Origin: JBPEWY01 sp965224095
GTDB lineage: Bacteria > Bacteroidota > Bacteroidia > Flavobacteriales > Flavobacteriaceae
Assembly: GCA_965224095.1 (NCBI GenBank)
Contig: OZ245039.1
Coordinates: 868,001-932,000, forward strand
Length of the DNA stretch: 64,000 bases
Direction: 5' to 3'
Below, in pieces: positions 9,225 through 18,747 of the stretch. Made by a program: the position numbers and the translations under genes. Below the pieces are notes generated by a model, which was not told where the DNA came from, did not search any database, and saw only the letters and a list, made by a program, of their open reading frames with translations. Each line of letters begins with the position of its first letter. The first letter of the stretch is position 1.

Positions 9225-11030
9225 ATGGAGCATTTTGTGGTATCAGCGCGTAAATATCGCCCGCAAACCTTTGAGGATGTTGTGGGCCAGCAGGCTATTA
9301 CCAATACACTAAAAAATGCCATTCAAAACAACCATTTGGCGCAGGCTTTATTATTTTGCGGCCCGCGGGGTGTAGGGAAAACCACTTGTGCGCGGATTCT
9401 TGCCAAAGAAATAAATAAAGGCGGTTCGGAAAACGGAGATGAAGATTTCGCTTTTAATATTTTTGAACTCGATGCAGCGTCAAACAATTCGGTTGATGAT
9501 ATCAGAAACCTAATCGACCAGGTACGGATACCTCCACAAGTAGGCAAGTATAAAGTATATATAATTGATGAGGTTCATATGTTATCGCAGGCTGCCTTTA
9601 ACGCATTTCTGAAAACCTTGGAAGAGCCTCCGAAGCATGCCATTTTTATCCTGGCTACCACAGAAAAACACAAAATTATTCCCACAATTCTTTCCCGGTG
9701 TCAAATTTTTGATTTTAAACGCATCACCGTTCACGATGCTGCTCAATATCTCAAACACATAGCGGAGCAACAGGGTGTAAATGCCGATGATGATGCCTTG
9801 CATATTATTGCTCAAAAAGCCGACGGCGCTATGCGGGATGCATTGTCTATTTTTGATCGCGTTGTCAGTTTTTCGGGAAAAGAACTCTCCAGGCAGGCAG
9901 TTACGGAAAACCTGAATGTTCTTGATTACGAAACTTATTTCAAAGTAACCCGTCTTATACAGGAGCGAAATATTCCGGAATTACTGGTTTATTTTAACGA
10001 AATACTTTCACGGGGTTTTGAAGGGCATCACTTTATTTCAGGTTTGGCATCGCATTTCCGGGACTTAATGATTTGCAAAAACCCAAAAACAGTTCATTTG
10101 CTCGAAGTGGGCGAACAGGCAAAAAATGCATATCTGCAACAATCGGCACAATTTGAGATTTCCTTTTTACTCGAAGCCATAGAACTCGCAAACAACTGTG
10201 ATCTGCAATATAAAACCAGCAGAAATCAACGATTATTAGTAGAACTTTGCTTAATGCAACTTGCATCAATTGGTTTTGATGTAGAAAAAAAAAATGATTC
10301 GCCGCTAATAGTCCCCGCATCTCTCTATAAAAACAAACTGAAAGCGGAAACTCCCGACGAAACAGTAAAAAATACGAATGCAACATCTTACAATTCAAAT
10401 TCCAATCATTCGGAAGTTTTAAAAACAGCAGAACCGGAACCAGAGGCAAAGGCAAAATCAATACCGGAGCAGGAACCTGAATTGCAACCTGTTCAGGTAA
10501 ATAATGAAACCATCTCACCCACGGAGACGGAAAAAGAAGCTGCTAAAATTGTATTAAAAAGTACGGCAAATAAGATATCCGGGCTTTCTCTATCCAGTAT
10601 CAGGGCCAAAAAGGAACATTTATTACACAAAGAGGAAACCGTTATTGACCATGAAAAACTTCCTGCAACAGAGTTTTCAGAGGAACAAATGCAACAAACC
10701 TGGGCTTCTTATATAGCAGTATTGGAAAAAAAGGGTAAAAAAATAATGGCCTCCAATCTTTCCACCGATATCCCAAGCTTAAAAGATCCGCGTACCATTA
10801 TACTTGAGCTTCCGAATGACACCATGAAAAAGGAAATAGAACGGGAGCAATACCCCCTTATGGAATTCCTTAAAAAAAAGCTGAATAATTTTCACATTGA
10901 ACTTTTTATCAAAGTAAATGAAGCTGCTGAAAAAAAATACGCTTTTACACCACAGGAAAAATATCAAAAGCTAAGAGAACGCAATCCTATGATCGATACA
11001 CTCAGAAAAGAATTCGATCTTGATGTTTGA
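9225..11030 (+). CDS. dnaX: DNA polymerase III subunit gamma/tau
   Basis: 601 residues. The clamp-loader ATPase subunit that opens the beta clamp and tethers core polymerases. AAA+ motifs: Walker A GPRGVGKT at residues 46-53, Walker B VYIIDEVHML at 111-120, sensor 1 in FILATTEKHK and the SRC motif near 157. The zinc module normally found between Walker A and B (four cysteines) is replaced by an acidic stretch, GSENGDEDFAF, with no cysteine cluster; I recall this as typical of flavobacterial DnaX. Residues about 375-450 are a low-complexity Glu/Pro/Lys linker before the C-terminal tau-like region. I saw no obvious slippery A/G frameshift signal for a short gamma form. Confidence 0.95.
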   Translation: MEHFVVSARKYRPQTFEDVVGQQAITNTLKNAIQNNHLAQALLFCGPRGVGKTTCARILAKEINKGGSENGDEDFAFNIFELDAASNNSVDDIRNLIDQVRIPPQVGKYKVYIIDEVHMLSQAAFNAFLKTLEEPPKHAIFILATTEKHKIIPTILSRCQIFDFKRITVHDAAQYLKHIAEQQGVNADDDALHIIAQKADGAMRDALSIFDRVVSFSGKELSRQAVTENLNVLDYETYFKVTRLIQERNIPELLVYFNEILSRGFEGHHFISGLASHFRDLMICKNPKTVHLLEVGEQAKNAYLQQSAQFEISFLLEAIELANNCDLQYKTSRNQRLLVELCLMQLASIGFDVEKKNDSPLIVPASLYKNKLKAETPDETVKNTNATSYNSNSNHSEVLKTAEPEPEAKAKSIPEQEPELQPVQVNNETISPTETEKEAAKIVLKSTANKISGLSLSSIRAKKEHLLHKEETVIDHEKLPATEFSEEQMQQTWASYIAVLEKKGKKIMASNLSTDIPSLKDPRTIILELPNDTMKKEIEREQYPLMEFLKKKLNNFHIELFIKVNEAAEKKYAFTPQEKYQKLRERNPMIDTLRKEFDLDV

Positions 11031-11046
11031 AAAACAGCTTTAGCAT

Positions 11047-11592
11047 ATGACCTCTTATATTTCGCTACTTCGAGGAATTAACGTAACTGGACACAGAAAA
11101 ATCACCATGAAAGAGTTGGCCCTGTGCTTTGAAAAAATGGGATTTGCCTCTGTACGCACTTATATTCAAAGCGGGAATGTGCTATTCTCCAGCCCGGAAA
11201 CTAATATGGAGTCTTTACAAAATACTATTCAGAAACAAATTGAAAAAACATTCGGTTATTCTGATGTAACCGTTTTTATTATTGATGCCGATACCATGGG
11301 GGAATATATAAATGACAATCCTTTTTTAAATGAACCCGATGTGGATTTAAAAAGATTATATATCACTTTTTTACAGGAAACTCCGGACTCATTGCGTCTC
11401 GAATCGTTAAACGGGTATTTATCAAATGCCGATAGATTTCAAGTGATGAATCGGCTTATTTACTTATACTGCCCAAACGGATATGGGCAGACTAAACTTT
11501 CCAATAATTTTTTTGAAAATAAACTAAAGGTAAGGGCTACCACCAGAAATTGGAATACGGTAAACAAGTTATTTGTATTAGCTTCCGATTAA
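11047..11592 (+). CDS. DUF1697 family protein
   Basis: 181 residues, full length for DUF1697, a widespread family of unknown function with an alpha/beta fold. The hallmark N-terminus (YISLLRGINVTGHRKITMKE) and TYIQSGNVLFSS are clear. It begins 16 bases after dnaX and is probably in the same transcript. No catalytic residues can be named. Confidence 0.9.
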   Translation: MTSYISLLRGINVTGHRKITMKELALCFEKMGFASVRTYIQSGNVLFSSPETNMESLQNTIQKQIEKTFGYSDVTVFIIDADTMGEYINDNPFLNEPDVDLKRLYITFLQETPDSLRLESLNGYLSNADRFQVMNRLIYLYCPNGYGQTKLSNNFFENKLKVRATTRNWNTVNKLFVLASD

Positions 11593-11596
11593 TGTT

Positions 11597-11604
11597 TATT
11601 TTTG
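11597..11604 (+). promoter_or_regulatory. Putative -7 promoter box for miaE
   Basis: TATTTTTG, an exact TAnnTTTG match, lies 18 bases before the ATG at 11623 in the 30-base gap after the DUF1697 gene. The -33 half would fall inside the DUF1697 coding end and is not obvious. Confidence 0.45.
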
Positions 11605-11622
11605 TAATCTAAACACCGGATA

Positions 11623-12204
11623 ATGCTTGGCTTAAAACTTCCCACAGATCCCAGATGGGTTAATATTGTTGAAAAAAACATTGAAGAAATACTTACTGAT
11701 CATGCGTATTGCGAACAAAAAGCAACCAGTACCGCTATCTCATTAATTATAGGCTTTCCTGAGAAAACCGAACTGGTTCAGGCCATGGTTGCCCTGGTAA
11801 AAGAAGAAATAAGCCATTTTAAAATGGTGCACGATCATATTATTAGCAGAGGCTGGGTACTCGGAAGGGAAAGGAAAGATGAATATGTGATTGAACTGAT
11901 GAAGTTCTTTCCAAAAGGCGGAAGCCGGGAAACGCATCTGGTTCACAAGCTTCTATACGCCGCCCTGATTGAGGCCAGAAGTTGTGAGCGTTTCAGATTA
12001 TTATCGGAAAACATCCGGGATCGTGAACTTGCCATATTTTACAGAAACCTTATGGCTTCGGAAGCAAATCATTATACCATGTTTCTCGGATTTGCCCGAC
12101 AGTACGGAAATCGGGAGGAGGTAGATAAGAAATGGCAGGAGTTATTGGAATTCGAAGCGGGACTTATGGCAAACCTCGGTAAAAAAGAAACCATGCACGG
12201 CTAA
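11623..12204 (+). CDS. miaE: tRNA-(ms2io6A)-hydroxylase MiaE
   Basis: 193 residues. MiaE is a non-haem diiron oxygenase that hydroxylates the isopentenyl side chain of ms2i6A at position 37 of tRNAs reading UNN codons. The ferritin-like ligand set is visible: E31, the EEISH segment with E62 and H65, E117 or E122, and EANH with E147 and H150. It ends 8 bases before the convergent Ppx/GppA gene. Its substrate would come from MiaA/MiaB, which are not in this window. Confidence 0.9.
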   Translation: MLGLKLPTDPRWVNIVEKNIEEILTDHAYCEQKATSTAISLIIGFPEKTELVQAMVALVKEEISHFKMVHDHIISRGWVLGRERKDEYVIELMKFFPKGGSRETHLVHKLLYAALIEARSCERFRLLSENIRDRELAIFYRNLMASEANHYTMFLGFARQYGNREEVDKKWQELLEFEAGLMANLGKKETMHG

Positions 12205-12212
12205 TTGCTACA

Positions 12213-13124
12213 TTATCCTATTTTTTCAAACTTTTTCTTCGCCTCTGTAAAATACAACAGTTTAATAATCCCGTCGGAAAGACCAATTTTGGGTACGTGA
12301 ATTTTCTTTGCACCGCTCCATTTTGTCGCCAGCAGGTAAATTCTGGTGGCTGGAATAATTACATCGGCCCGATCCGGATTAAGTCCTAATTCCGATATGC
12401 GTTCTTCGTAGCTTAGGCTTTGTAAAAACTGATACTGGGCATTTAACCAAATATAAGAAAGTGGTACACCGGGAGACCTTCCCGAAATTTTATGCAGTTT
12501 ATTTATATTCCCTCCCGATCCAATAATAGATACCTTATTCAGTTTTTTGGTATTGCTTTTAATCCATTTTTTTATTTGGTTCCAGATTTCATCTGATATC
12601 ATCTCGTTCAACAAACGAACGGTTCCTATTTTAAAAGATTTGGACGCAATGATTTCTCCATTCGAAAAAATAGTAAACTCCGTGCTTCCTCCCCCGACAT
12701 CTACATATAAATACGATTTATCTCTTTCAATTAACTGATGTAAGTCTGTAGAGGCTATTATAGCAGCTTCTTTTTTCCCATCTATAATATCGATCTTTAT
12801 ATCGGTCTTCTTTTCAATAAGGTCGGCTATTTCATATCCATTCGTTGCTTCTCTCATTGCCGAAGTGGCACAAGCCATATATTTCTCCACACCGTGAACA
12901 CGCATCAAAAGCTTAAAAGCCTGCATGGCATCCATCATTCGCTGGGCATTTTCTTCCGATATTTCACCAACGGTAAAAGAATCCTGACCCAAACGAATAG
13001 GCACTCTCACCAGGGCGCTTTTTCTGAATTGTGTTTCCTTTCCTTTCTCTTCTATAACATTATTTACCAATAACCGGATGGCGTTAGATCCTATATCAAT
13101 AGCTGCATATTTACGTACTTTCAA
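12213..13124 (-). CDS. Ppx/GppA family exopolyphosphatase
   Basis: 303 residues, the short two-domain form without the C-terminal HD region of E. coli Ppx. The sugar-kinase/actin fold motifs are AAIDIGSNAIRLLV at the N-terminus and YVDVGGGSTEF near residue 140. The family hydrolyses terminal phosphates of polyphosphate or converts pppGpp to ppGpp; the six-base gap after ppk1 favours polyphosphate breakdown as the partner of synthesis. Confidence 0.92.
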   Translation of the reverse strand: MKVRKYAAIDIGSNAIRLLVNNVIEEKGKETQFRKSALVRVPIRLGQDSFTVGEISEENAQRMMDAMQAFKLLMRVHGVEKYMACATSAMREATNGYEIADLIEKKTDIKIDIIDGKKEAAIIASTDLHQLIERDKSYLYVDVGGGSTEFTIFSNGEIIASKSFKIGTVRLLNEMISDEIWNQIKKWIKSNTKKLNKVSIIGSGGNINKLHKISGRSPGVPLSYIWLNAQYQFLQSLSYEERISELGLNPDRADVIIPATRIYLLATKWSGAKKIHVPKIGLSDGIIKLLYFTEAKKKFEKIG

Positions 13125-13130
13125 ACCTCG

Positions 13131-15239
13131 CTATATTTTATTTAATTTCTTTACATAATATTCATAGAGCGCAAACTGCGATCGTATTTCCGGAATGCTC
13201 TTCTCCTTGTAGGCATTATCTTGTTTTTCGTTCAATATACGGGCTTTAACCGTATCTGCCCACATAATTTCGAAGGTGTCTAATAGTTCCTGTTTTATAT
13301 CCTCATCATAAATAGGGCAGCTTACTTCCACACGATAATCTATATTTCGGGTCATCCAGTCGGCTGAGGATATATATATTTTAGGATCTCCGTTATTTCC
13401 AAAGATAAACATCCTGGGGTGTTCCAGATACTTATCTACAACACTGATCGCTTCAATATTTTCGCTCATCCCATCTTTCCCCGGAATCAGACAGCAAATA
13501 CCTCTTATAATCATTTGAATTTTTACGCCTGCTCTACTAGCTTCATACAGTTTATCTACCATTTTAAAACTGGTCAGACTATTCATCTTAAGCTTGATAT
13601 ATGCTTTTTTTCCCAATCGGGCATTTTCTATTTCCGTGTGGATCAGTTTCTTCAAAGATCGCTCGGTATCATGGGGAGATACTATTAAATGCTTATATCG
13701 ATTTATCTTATACGTAGTTTCAAAAAAACCAAAAACCTTATTTAATTCCTTGCATATACCCTGATGTGAAGTAAACAGCGTATAATCTGTATAAACCCTG
13801 GCGGTAGCTTCGTTAAAATTCCCGGTACTGACAAATCCGTATCTTTTAATTTTTTCATTTTCCTCCCGTTCAATCACACAAATCTTACTATGTACCTTCA
13901 AGCCAGGAACCCCAAAAATTAAATGTACCCCTTCCGATTCCATTTGTTCTGCATACTCAATATTAGCTTCCTCATCAAACCTGGCCTGTAATTCAATCTG
14001 TACGGTTACTTTTTTTCCATTTTTAACTGCGTTGATAAGCGAATTAGTAACCTGTGAGTTTTTAGCCAATCTGTAAACCGTAATTTTTATAGATTGAACT
14101 TTCGGATCTAACGCGGCTTCTCTCAAGAACTTCACAACATACGAGAAGGTGTGATACGGAGCAAACTGTAAATAATCTTTTTTTGCAATTCGTTCAAAAA
14201 TACTTCCTTCCAGGTCTAATCCTTTCACCGGTAGCCCCGGGTAGGTTTCATAAAGCAGGTCTTCTCTGCCTAATGAAGGAAAATCCATATAATCTCTTCT
14301 GTTGTGGTATCTCCCTCCGGGAATAATACTATCGGTATTATCAATACCCATTTTTTGCATAAGAAATTCCAGGGTGTCTTTATCAATTTTCTTATCGTAT
14401 ACAAAACGTACCGGTTCACTTATTTTTCTTCCTTTAACACTGCTTGATATTTTCTCGATAAAACTTTTACTCAAATCGCTCTCGATATCCAGTTCTGCGT
14501 CTCTTGTAATTTTAATCATATAGGCAGAAAGCGATTTGTAGTTGAAAATATTAAATAAATTACCCAGATTATATCTGATAAGATCGTCCAGCATGATTAT
14601 ATAATTCTTATCCTGCTCTTTCGGTAATACCACAAACCGATCAATTGTCCTGGGAATTTCGATAAGTGCGTAACGCACATTGTTTTCAATAGATGAGGGC
14701 TGTAAAATTTTTTTAATCAAGCCTGAAGGTTCCTCCTTATTCATGACCATTTTAACCGCCAAATATGCAGCGCTGTCTTTTAGAATAGGAAACTCAGCCA
14801 GTTCATTTAATATAATGGTAGCAAGCGCCGGGCTCACTTTCTGAAAAAAATACCGCTTAATAAAAGCTGCTTGTTGAGGAGAAACTTCCGTTTCATCGAT
14901 TATGAAAATATTTTCCCCGCTCAACCGCTGTTCAATGGTATTGAGTATGTGTAAACTTTCGGCCTGTTGTTTAATTACAATTTGTGTAATATCATCCAAC
15001 AAATCTTTAGCCATGGTACCCCCCAGAACATTTTTACCCGTCTTTCCGGATTGAGCAATTCGTTTTACCGTTGCATAGCGCACTTTAAAGAATTCGTCCA
15101 GATTGTTGGAAAAAATTCCGAGAAAACGCAATCGCTCAATTAAAGGGACCGTTTCATCCGCTGCTTCCTGGAGGACTCTGGCATTAAATTGGAGCCAGCT
15201 AATTTCTCTGTTTATATACTCATTCTTTTCTTCACTCAT
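13131..15239 (-). CDS. ppk1: Polyphosphate kinase 1
   Basis: 702 residues, the usual PPK1 length. It reversibly transfers the ATP gamma phosphate to long-chain polyphosphate. The N domain starts INREISWLQFNARVLQEA and includes FSNNLDEFF; the phospholipase-D-like C domains carry the autophosphorylated histidine in KVHSKICVI (near residue 449) and STGNFNEATARVYTD. It starts immediately after the sixA stop and is followed by the exopolyphosphatase gene, so sixA-ppk1-ppx is probably one transcript. Confidence 0.96.
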   Translation of the reverse strand: MSEEKNEYINREISWLQFNARVLQEAADETVPLIERLRFLGIFSNNLDEFFKVRYATVKRIAQSGKTGKNVLGGTMAKDLLDDITQIVIKQQAESLHILNTIEQRLSGENIFIIDETEVSPQQAAFIKRYFFQKVSPALATIILNELAEFPILKDSAAYLAVKMVMNKEEPSGLIKKILQPSSIENNVRYALIEIPRTIDRFVVLPKEQDKNYIIMLDDLIRYNLGNLFNIFNYKSLSAYMIKITRDAELDIESDLSKSFIEKISSSVKGRKISEPVRFVYDKKIDKDTLEFLMQKMGIDNTDSIIPGGRYHNRRDYMDFPSLGREDLLYETYPGLPVKGLDLEGSIFERIAKKDYLQFAPYHTFSYVVKFLREAALDPKVQSIKITVYRLAKNSQVTNSLINAVKNGKKVTVQIELQARFDEEANIEYAEQMESEGVHLIFGVPGLKVHSKICVIEREENEKIKRYGFVSTGNFNEATARVYTDYTLFTSHQGICKELNKVFGFFETTYKINRYKHLIVSPHDTERSLKKLIHTEIENARLGKKAYIKLKMNSLTSFKMVDKLYEASRAGVKIQMIIRGICCLIPGKDGMSENIEAISVVDKYLEHPRMFIFGNNGDPKIYISSADWMTRNIDYRVEVSCPIYDEDIKQELLDTFEIMWADTVKARILNEKQDNAYKEKSIPEIRSQFALYEYYVKKLNKI

Positions 15240-15725
15240 TTATCTAAGATGCTTTGGAAATATAACTTCTTTTGTGGTTCCCTTCCGCAACTGATTCCAG
15301 TTATCTACATCAAAAGAAATAATAACCACACCGCTGGTAGTCACGTTTTTTACCGATTTATCTCCTAATATATTGACTAAAGAAGTCAATGCATAATTAT
15401 GTCCAAAAACCATTACTTTATGGATATTGTTATCCAGGCCCCTGATCAGGTGCGATACACTCTCACCACCAAAATCGTACATAGCCTCGGTAAGCTTTAC
15501 CTGATGTAAAGGAATATTTAATATCCGTGTAAAAATCATGCATGTATGCAGTGCCCTGTTGGCCGGGCTGGAAAATACGGCGTCAACACCATTAAAAGAC
15601 GTGCTTAAATGGGTGGCAACCACATGAGCATCGCGAATACCCCGTTCTTTTAAGGGCCTGTCTCTGTCTGACACCTGGTAATCCCAGGATGATTTGGCAT
15701 GTCTAACAAAAATCAATGTTTTCAT
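15240..15725 (-). CDS. sixA: SixA-type histidine phosphatase
   Basis: 161 residues from the ATG at 15725. A longer frame starting 54 bases upstream adds a sequence with no family counterpart. The histidine phosphatase signature RHAKSSWD is at the N-terminus, and the second catalytic histidine is in VMVFGHNYALTSL. SixA in E. coli dephosphorylates phosphohistidine on ArcB or PTS-Ntr proteins; the target here is not known. Directly abuts ppk1. Confidence 0.88.
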   Translation of the reverse strand: MKTLIFVRHAKSSWDYQVSDRDRPLKERGIRDAHVVATHLSTSFNGVDAVFSSPANRALHTCMIFTRILNIPLHQVKLTEAMYDFGGESVSHLIRGLDNNIHKVMVFGHNYALTSLVNILGDKSVKNVTTSGVVIISFDVDNWNQLRKGTTKEVIFPKHLR

Positions 15726-15834
15726 AGGTTGGTTGTATATATTTTTGAAAATACATATGCGTTCCCTGAGAAAGGCCATTAAATTTGACCTGTTTTCTAT
15801 TAAGGGTACTACTCGTTATTTGTTTTTATAAATA

Positions 15835-16482
15835 TTAGGGAGCCAGGCGTTCAATTTTCCAGTTGTAATCATCCAATAGCGTATATCTCAGACGATCGTG
15901 CAACCGGTTGGGCCTGCCCTGCCAAAACTCCATAGAAACCGGCCTTACCAAATATCCTCCCCAAAAATCCGGTCTGGGAATTTCCTTTCCCCTGTATTGT
16001 TCTTCCAATGTTTTTAGTTTCTCATCCAGCACTTCCCGTGAAGGTATTACACGGCTTTGCTCGGACGCAATGGCTCCGAGTTTACTGCCTTCCGGTCTCG
16101 AATCAAAATAACCATCCGATATATTATCAGCTACCTTTTCGGCGGTTCCTTTAATGATTATTTGACGCTCCATAGAGGGCCAGAAAAACGACAGGCATAC
16201 TTTGGGATCGGAGGCAATGGCTTTTCCCTTCTCACTTAAATAATTGGTATAAAAAATAAAGCCTTCGAATGTATATTTTTTTAAAAGTACAATCCGGGTT
16301 TTAGGAAATTTATCAATTCCAATAGTCGACAATCCCATAGTATTAGGTTCGTCAATACCACTAAACTTTTCCACTTCGTAAAACCAGGTTTGAAAAAGTT
16401 GCATCGGATTCTCCGGAACCGTAGTTTCGGATAATTCGCTTTTTTCGTAGCTTTTTCTATAATTACTCAGATCTTGCTGCAT
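15835..16482 (-). CDS. pdxH: Pyridoxamine 5'-phosphate oxidase
   Basis: 215 residues, full length. FMN-dependent oxidase that forms pyridoxal 5'-phosphate from PNP or PMP. Conserved features: N-terminal DLSNYRKSYEKSEL, RIVLLKKYTFEGFIFYTNY (FMN binding), FFWPSMERQI, and the C-terminal EFWQGRPNRLHDRLRY with substrate-binding residues. Preceded by 66 bases after rnz on the same strand. Confidence 0.96.
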   Translation of the reverse strand: MQQDLSNYRKSYEKSELSETTVPENPMQLFQTWFYEVEKFSGIDEPNTMGLSTIGIDKFPKTRIVLLKKYTFEGFIFYTNYLSEKGKAIASDPKVCLSFFWPSMERQIIIKGTAEKVADNISDGYFDSRPEGSKLGAIASEQSRVIPSREVLDEKLKTLEEQYRGKEIPRPDFWGGYLVRPVSMEFWQGRPNRLHDRLRYTLLDDYNWKIERLAP

Positions 16483-16548
16483 TAACGGCTTTTTGTTGCA
16501 ATTTACAAGTTTCGGTAACGATGTAAAAATGATTGTTTTGAAAGTTGC

Positions 16549-17457
16549 TTACCGGATGTTAAATTCTTTGCCGTCTTCTGCCAGTTCCACTCTATCAAAC
16601 ACCGGATAAGCCTCTTCCTTAAAAGCTTCCGTATTTTCATAACGCGTTGAAAAATGCCCCAATATAAGCATCCCTACATTGGCTTGTCTGGCTATTTCAG
16701 CCGCTTGCTTTGCAGTACTGTGTCCCGTTTTGGGAGCTAAATGGCTGTGTTGCTCTAAAAAAGTAGCTTCGTGATACAATGCGTTTACTTCTTTGACTAG
16801 CGGAATTAACTGAGGCTCATAAGCCGTATCCGAACAAAAAGCATAGCTTTTAGGAGGGATAGGATTGTATGAAAGCTGGTCGTTGGAGATAATTTTACCG
16901 GAATCAAGTGTGATATCTCTACCGTCTTTTATGTTTTGATAATAGCATTTTTCGATACCGTGTTTTTGCGCTGCTTCTATATTTAATTTACGTGGTCCCA
17001 GTTTCTCTTTAAATAAAAATCCATTGGTATAAATCCGATGTGCCAGCGGGATTGTATGCACCTCAACACTTTTATCCTCAAAAATGAGTTCCGACCTGGT
17101 TTGGGTAAGTTCGTGAAAATGCAATGGGAAATTAATCCTGGAATCGCCTAATTTAAGGAGCAGCATCATTGCCTGTTTAATACCCTCAGGGCCGTAAATA
17201 TGAAGTGGAGCCTCTCTGCCCAGTAATTTAAACGTAGAAATTAATCCGGGCAGTCCAAAAAAGTGATCCCCGTGTAAATGCGAAATAAAAATATGTTTAA
17301 TTCTGGCAAATTTTATCCGTTGCTTTCGCAATTGCAATTGTGTTCCTTCTCCGCAATCTATGAGGAAAAGATGACCTTTAATTTGTAATACCTGGGATGT
17401 AGGATTGTTAAGCGACCTTGGTGTAGCTGCGTAACAACCTAATATGTGTAATTTCAT
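16549..17457 (-). CDS. rnz: Ribonuclease Z
   Basis: 302 residues from the ATG at 17457, which gives the standard MKLHILGCYAATP start; another ATG at 17472, just after the upstream stop codon, would add MGASP. tRNA 3' endonuclease of the metallo-beta-lactamase fold. Zinc ligands: H60, H62, D64 and H65 in SHLHGDHFFG, later H in TGHSTAKQA, D in CSDTAYEP and H in LGHFSTRY. The gene is coupled to the STAS-like gene upstream. Confidence 0.95.
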   Translation of the reverse strand: MKLHILGCYAATPRSLNNPTSQVLQIKGHLFLIDCGEGTQLQLRKQRIKFARIKHIFISHLHGDHFFGLPGLISTFKLLGREAPLHIYGPEGIKQAMMLLLKLGDSRINFPLHFHELTQTRSELIFEDKSVEVHTIPLAHRIYTNGFLFKEKLGPRKLNIEAAQKHGIEKCYYQNIKDGRDITLDSGKIISNDQLSYNPIPPKSYAFCSDTAYEPQLIPLVKEVNALYHEATFLEQHSHLAPKTGHSTAKQAAEIARQANVGMLILGHFSTRYENTEAFKEEAYPVFDRVELAEDGKEFNIR

Positions 17458-17473
17458 TGGGGAAGCTCCCATA

Positions 17474-17806
17474 TCAAAATTCGAGGTCTCGTTCTATTTC
17501 CTCCATTTCTATGATATCAAATGCCTCCTGCAATGTGGGCACCACGATCATTTCGTCCGGAATTTCTTCAAATGCCAATGCTTCGGTAACCACAACAAAC
17601 GATTTCTTAGCCCCCCGGTGTTTATTGGATATCTCCAGAAACTCGAGGAGGTCATTAATCGTTAACTTATTCAAAGAAAATAGATTTACTATTATGTTAT
17701 CGTTTTTGATCTTATTGTATTTTTCCGACAAGCGTTTCACAAAAACAGGTAGTGAAACACTCTCCTGGGTTACAATACTTATATTTCCCTGTTTATCAAA
17801 AATCAT
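17474..17806 (-). CDS. STAS-like protein of unknown function between pyrB and rnz
   Basis: 110 residues. It has alternating strands and helices (IIVNLFSLNKLTINDLLEFL, SFVVVTEALAFEEIP, VVPTLQEAFDIIEMEEIERD) in the order of a STAS or anti-anti-sigma-like fold. It starts 4 bases after pyrB and ends 16 bases before the rnz ATG, so it is expressed with both. In databases such proteins are sometimes mislabelled as ribonuclease Z because of the linkage; there are no metal-binding histidines. Function unknown. Confidence 0.8.
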   Translation of the reverse strand: MIFDKQGNISIVTQESVSLPVFVKRLSEKYNKIKNDNIIVNLFSLNKLTINDLLEFLEISNKHRGAKKSFVVVTEALAFEEIPDEMIVVPTLQEAFDIIEMEEIERDLEF

Positions 17807-17810
17807 AGCC

Positions 17811-18740
17811 TTACTTTTTTATTTTAGCTGCCAGTAAATAAATAACTGCCATCCTTACAGCGACACCATTTTCTACCTGATCCAGAATAATAGCTTGTTT
17901 GGAATCGGCAACATCACTGGTAATTTCAACGCCTCTGTTTATAGGGCCCGGATGCATGATTACTATTTCTTTATCAAGACTATCCAGCATGGTTCTGTCT
18001 ATACCAAACTGCTGTGTGTATTCTCTTGTTGATGGAAAATAGCTGATATCCATTCGTTCATTTTGTACTCTCAGCATATTGGCCACATCGCACCATTCCA
18101 ATGCTTTGCGCAGGTTGGTTTCTACCTTAACACCCAGCGATTCTATATATTTCGGGAGTAACGTTTTAGGGCCGCATACTTTTACTTCCGCTCCTTGCAA
18201 ACGCAGGGCAAAAATATTAGACAGTGCTACTCTTGAATGTAGAATATCGCCCACAATCACTACCTTTTTATTATTTACATCTCCCAGTTTCTCCCGTATA
18301 GAGTAGGAATCTAATAATGCCTGAGTTGGATGTTCATGGGCACCATCACCGGCATTAATAATGCTCGCATCCACATGTTTGGAAAGAAATACACCGGCAC
18401 CCGGATTGGGATGTCTCATCACAACCATATCTACTTTCATAGAAAGTATATTATTCACCGTATCGATAAGTGTTTCTCCTTTTTTTACGGAAGATTGAGA
18501 TGCAGAAAAATTAATAACATCTGCAGATAATCTTTTTTCCGCAAGCTCAAACGATAATTTGGTTCGGGTACTGTTTTCGAAAAACAAATTAGCAATCGTA
18601 ATATCTCGAAGCGAAGGTACTTTTTTAATAGATCTGTTTAATACTTCCTTAAAATGATCTGCTGTTTCAAAAATTAAATGAATATCGCTCTCCTTCAGGT
18701 ACTTTATTCCTAATAAATGGTTTACGCTGAGTTCGCTCAT
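17811..18740 (-). CDS. pyrB: Aspartate carbamoyltransferase catalytic subunit
   Basis: 309 residues. Condenses carbamoyl phosphate with L-aspartate in the first committed step of pyrimidine synthesis. Carbamoyl-phosphate site FENSTRTK at residues 54-61, the mobile loop lysine in SSVKKGET (about 83-90), HPTQALLD and the aspartate-binding HPGPINRGVE near 263. No regulatory pyrI gene is adjacent. Seven bases downstream of pyrR, hence probably under the same control. Confidence 0.96.
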   Translation of the reverse strand: MSELSVNHLLGIKYLKESDIHLIFETADHFKEVLNRSIKKVPSLRDITIANLFFENSTRTKLSFELAEKRLSADVINFSASQSSVKKGETLIDTVNNILSMKVDMVVMRHPNPGAGVFLSKHVDASIINAGDGAHEHPTQALLDSYSIREKLGDVNNKKVVIVGDILHSRVALSNIFALRLQGAEVKVCGPKTLLPKYIESLGVKVETNLRKALEWCDVANMLRVQNERMDISYFPSTREYTQQFGIDRTMLDSLDKEIVIMHPGPINRGVEITSDVADSKQAIILDQVENGVAVRMAVIYLLAAKIKK

Positions 18741-18747
18741 GCTTTCA

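Noticed and set aside
10033..10518. 161-codon antisense frame in dnaX
   Set aside because: It covers the low-complexity linker of DnaX; length results from biased composition, with no independent start region.
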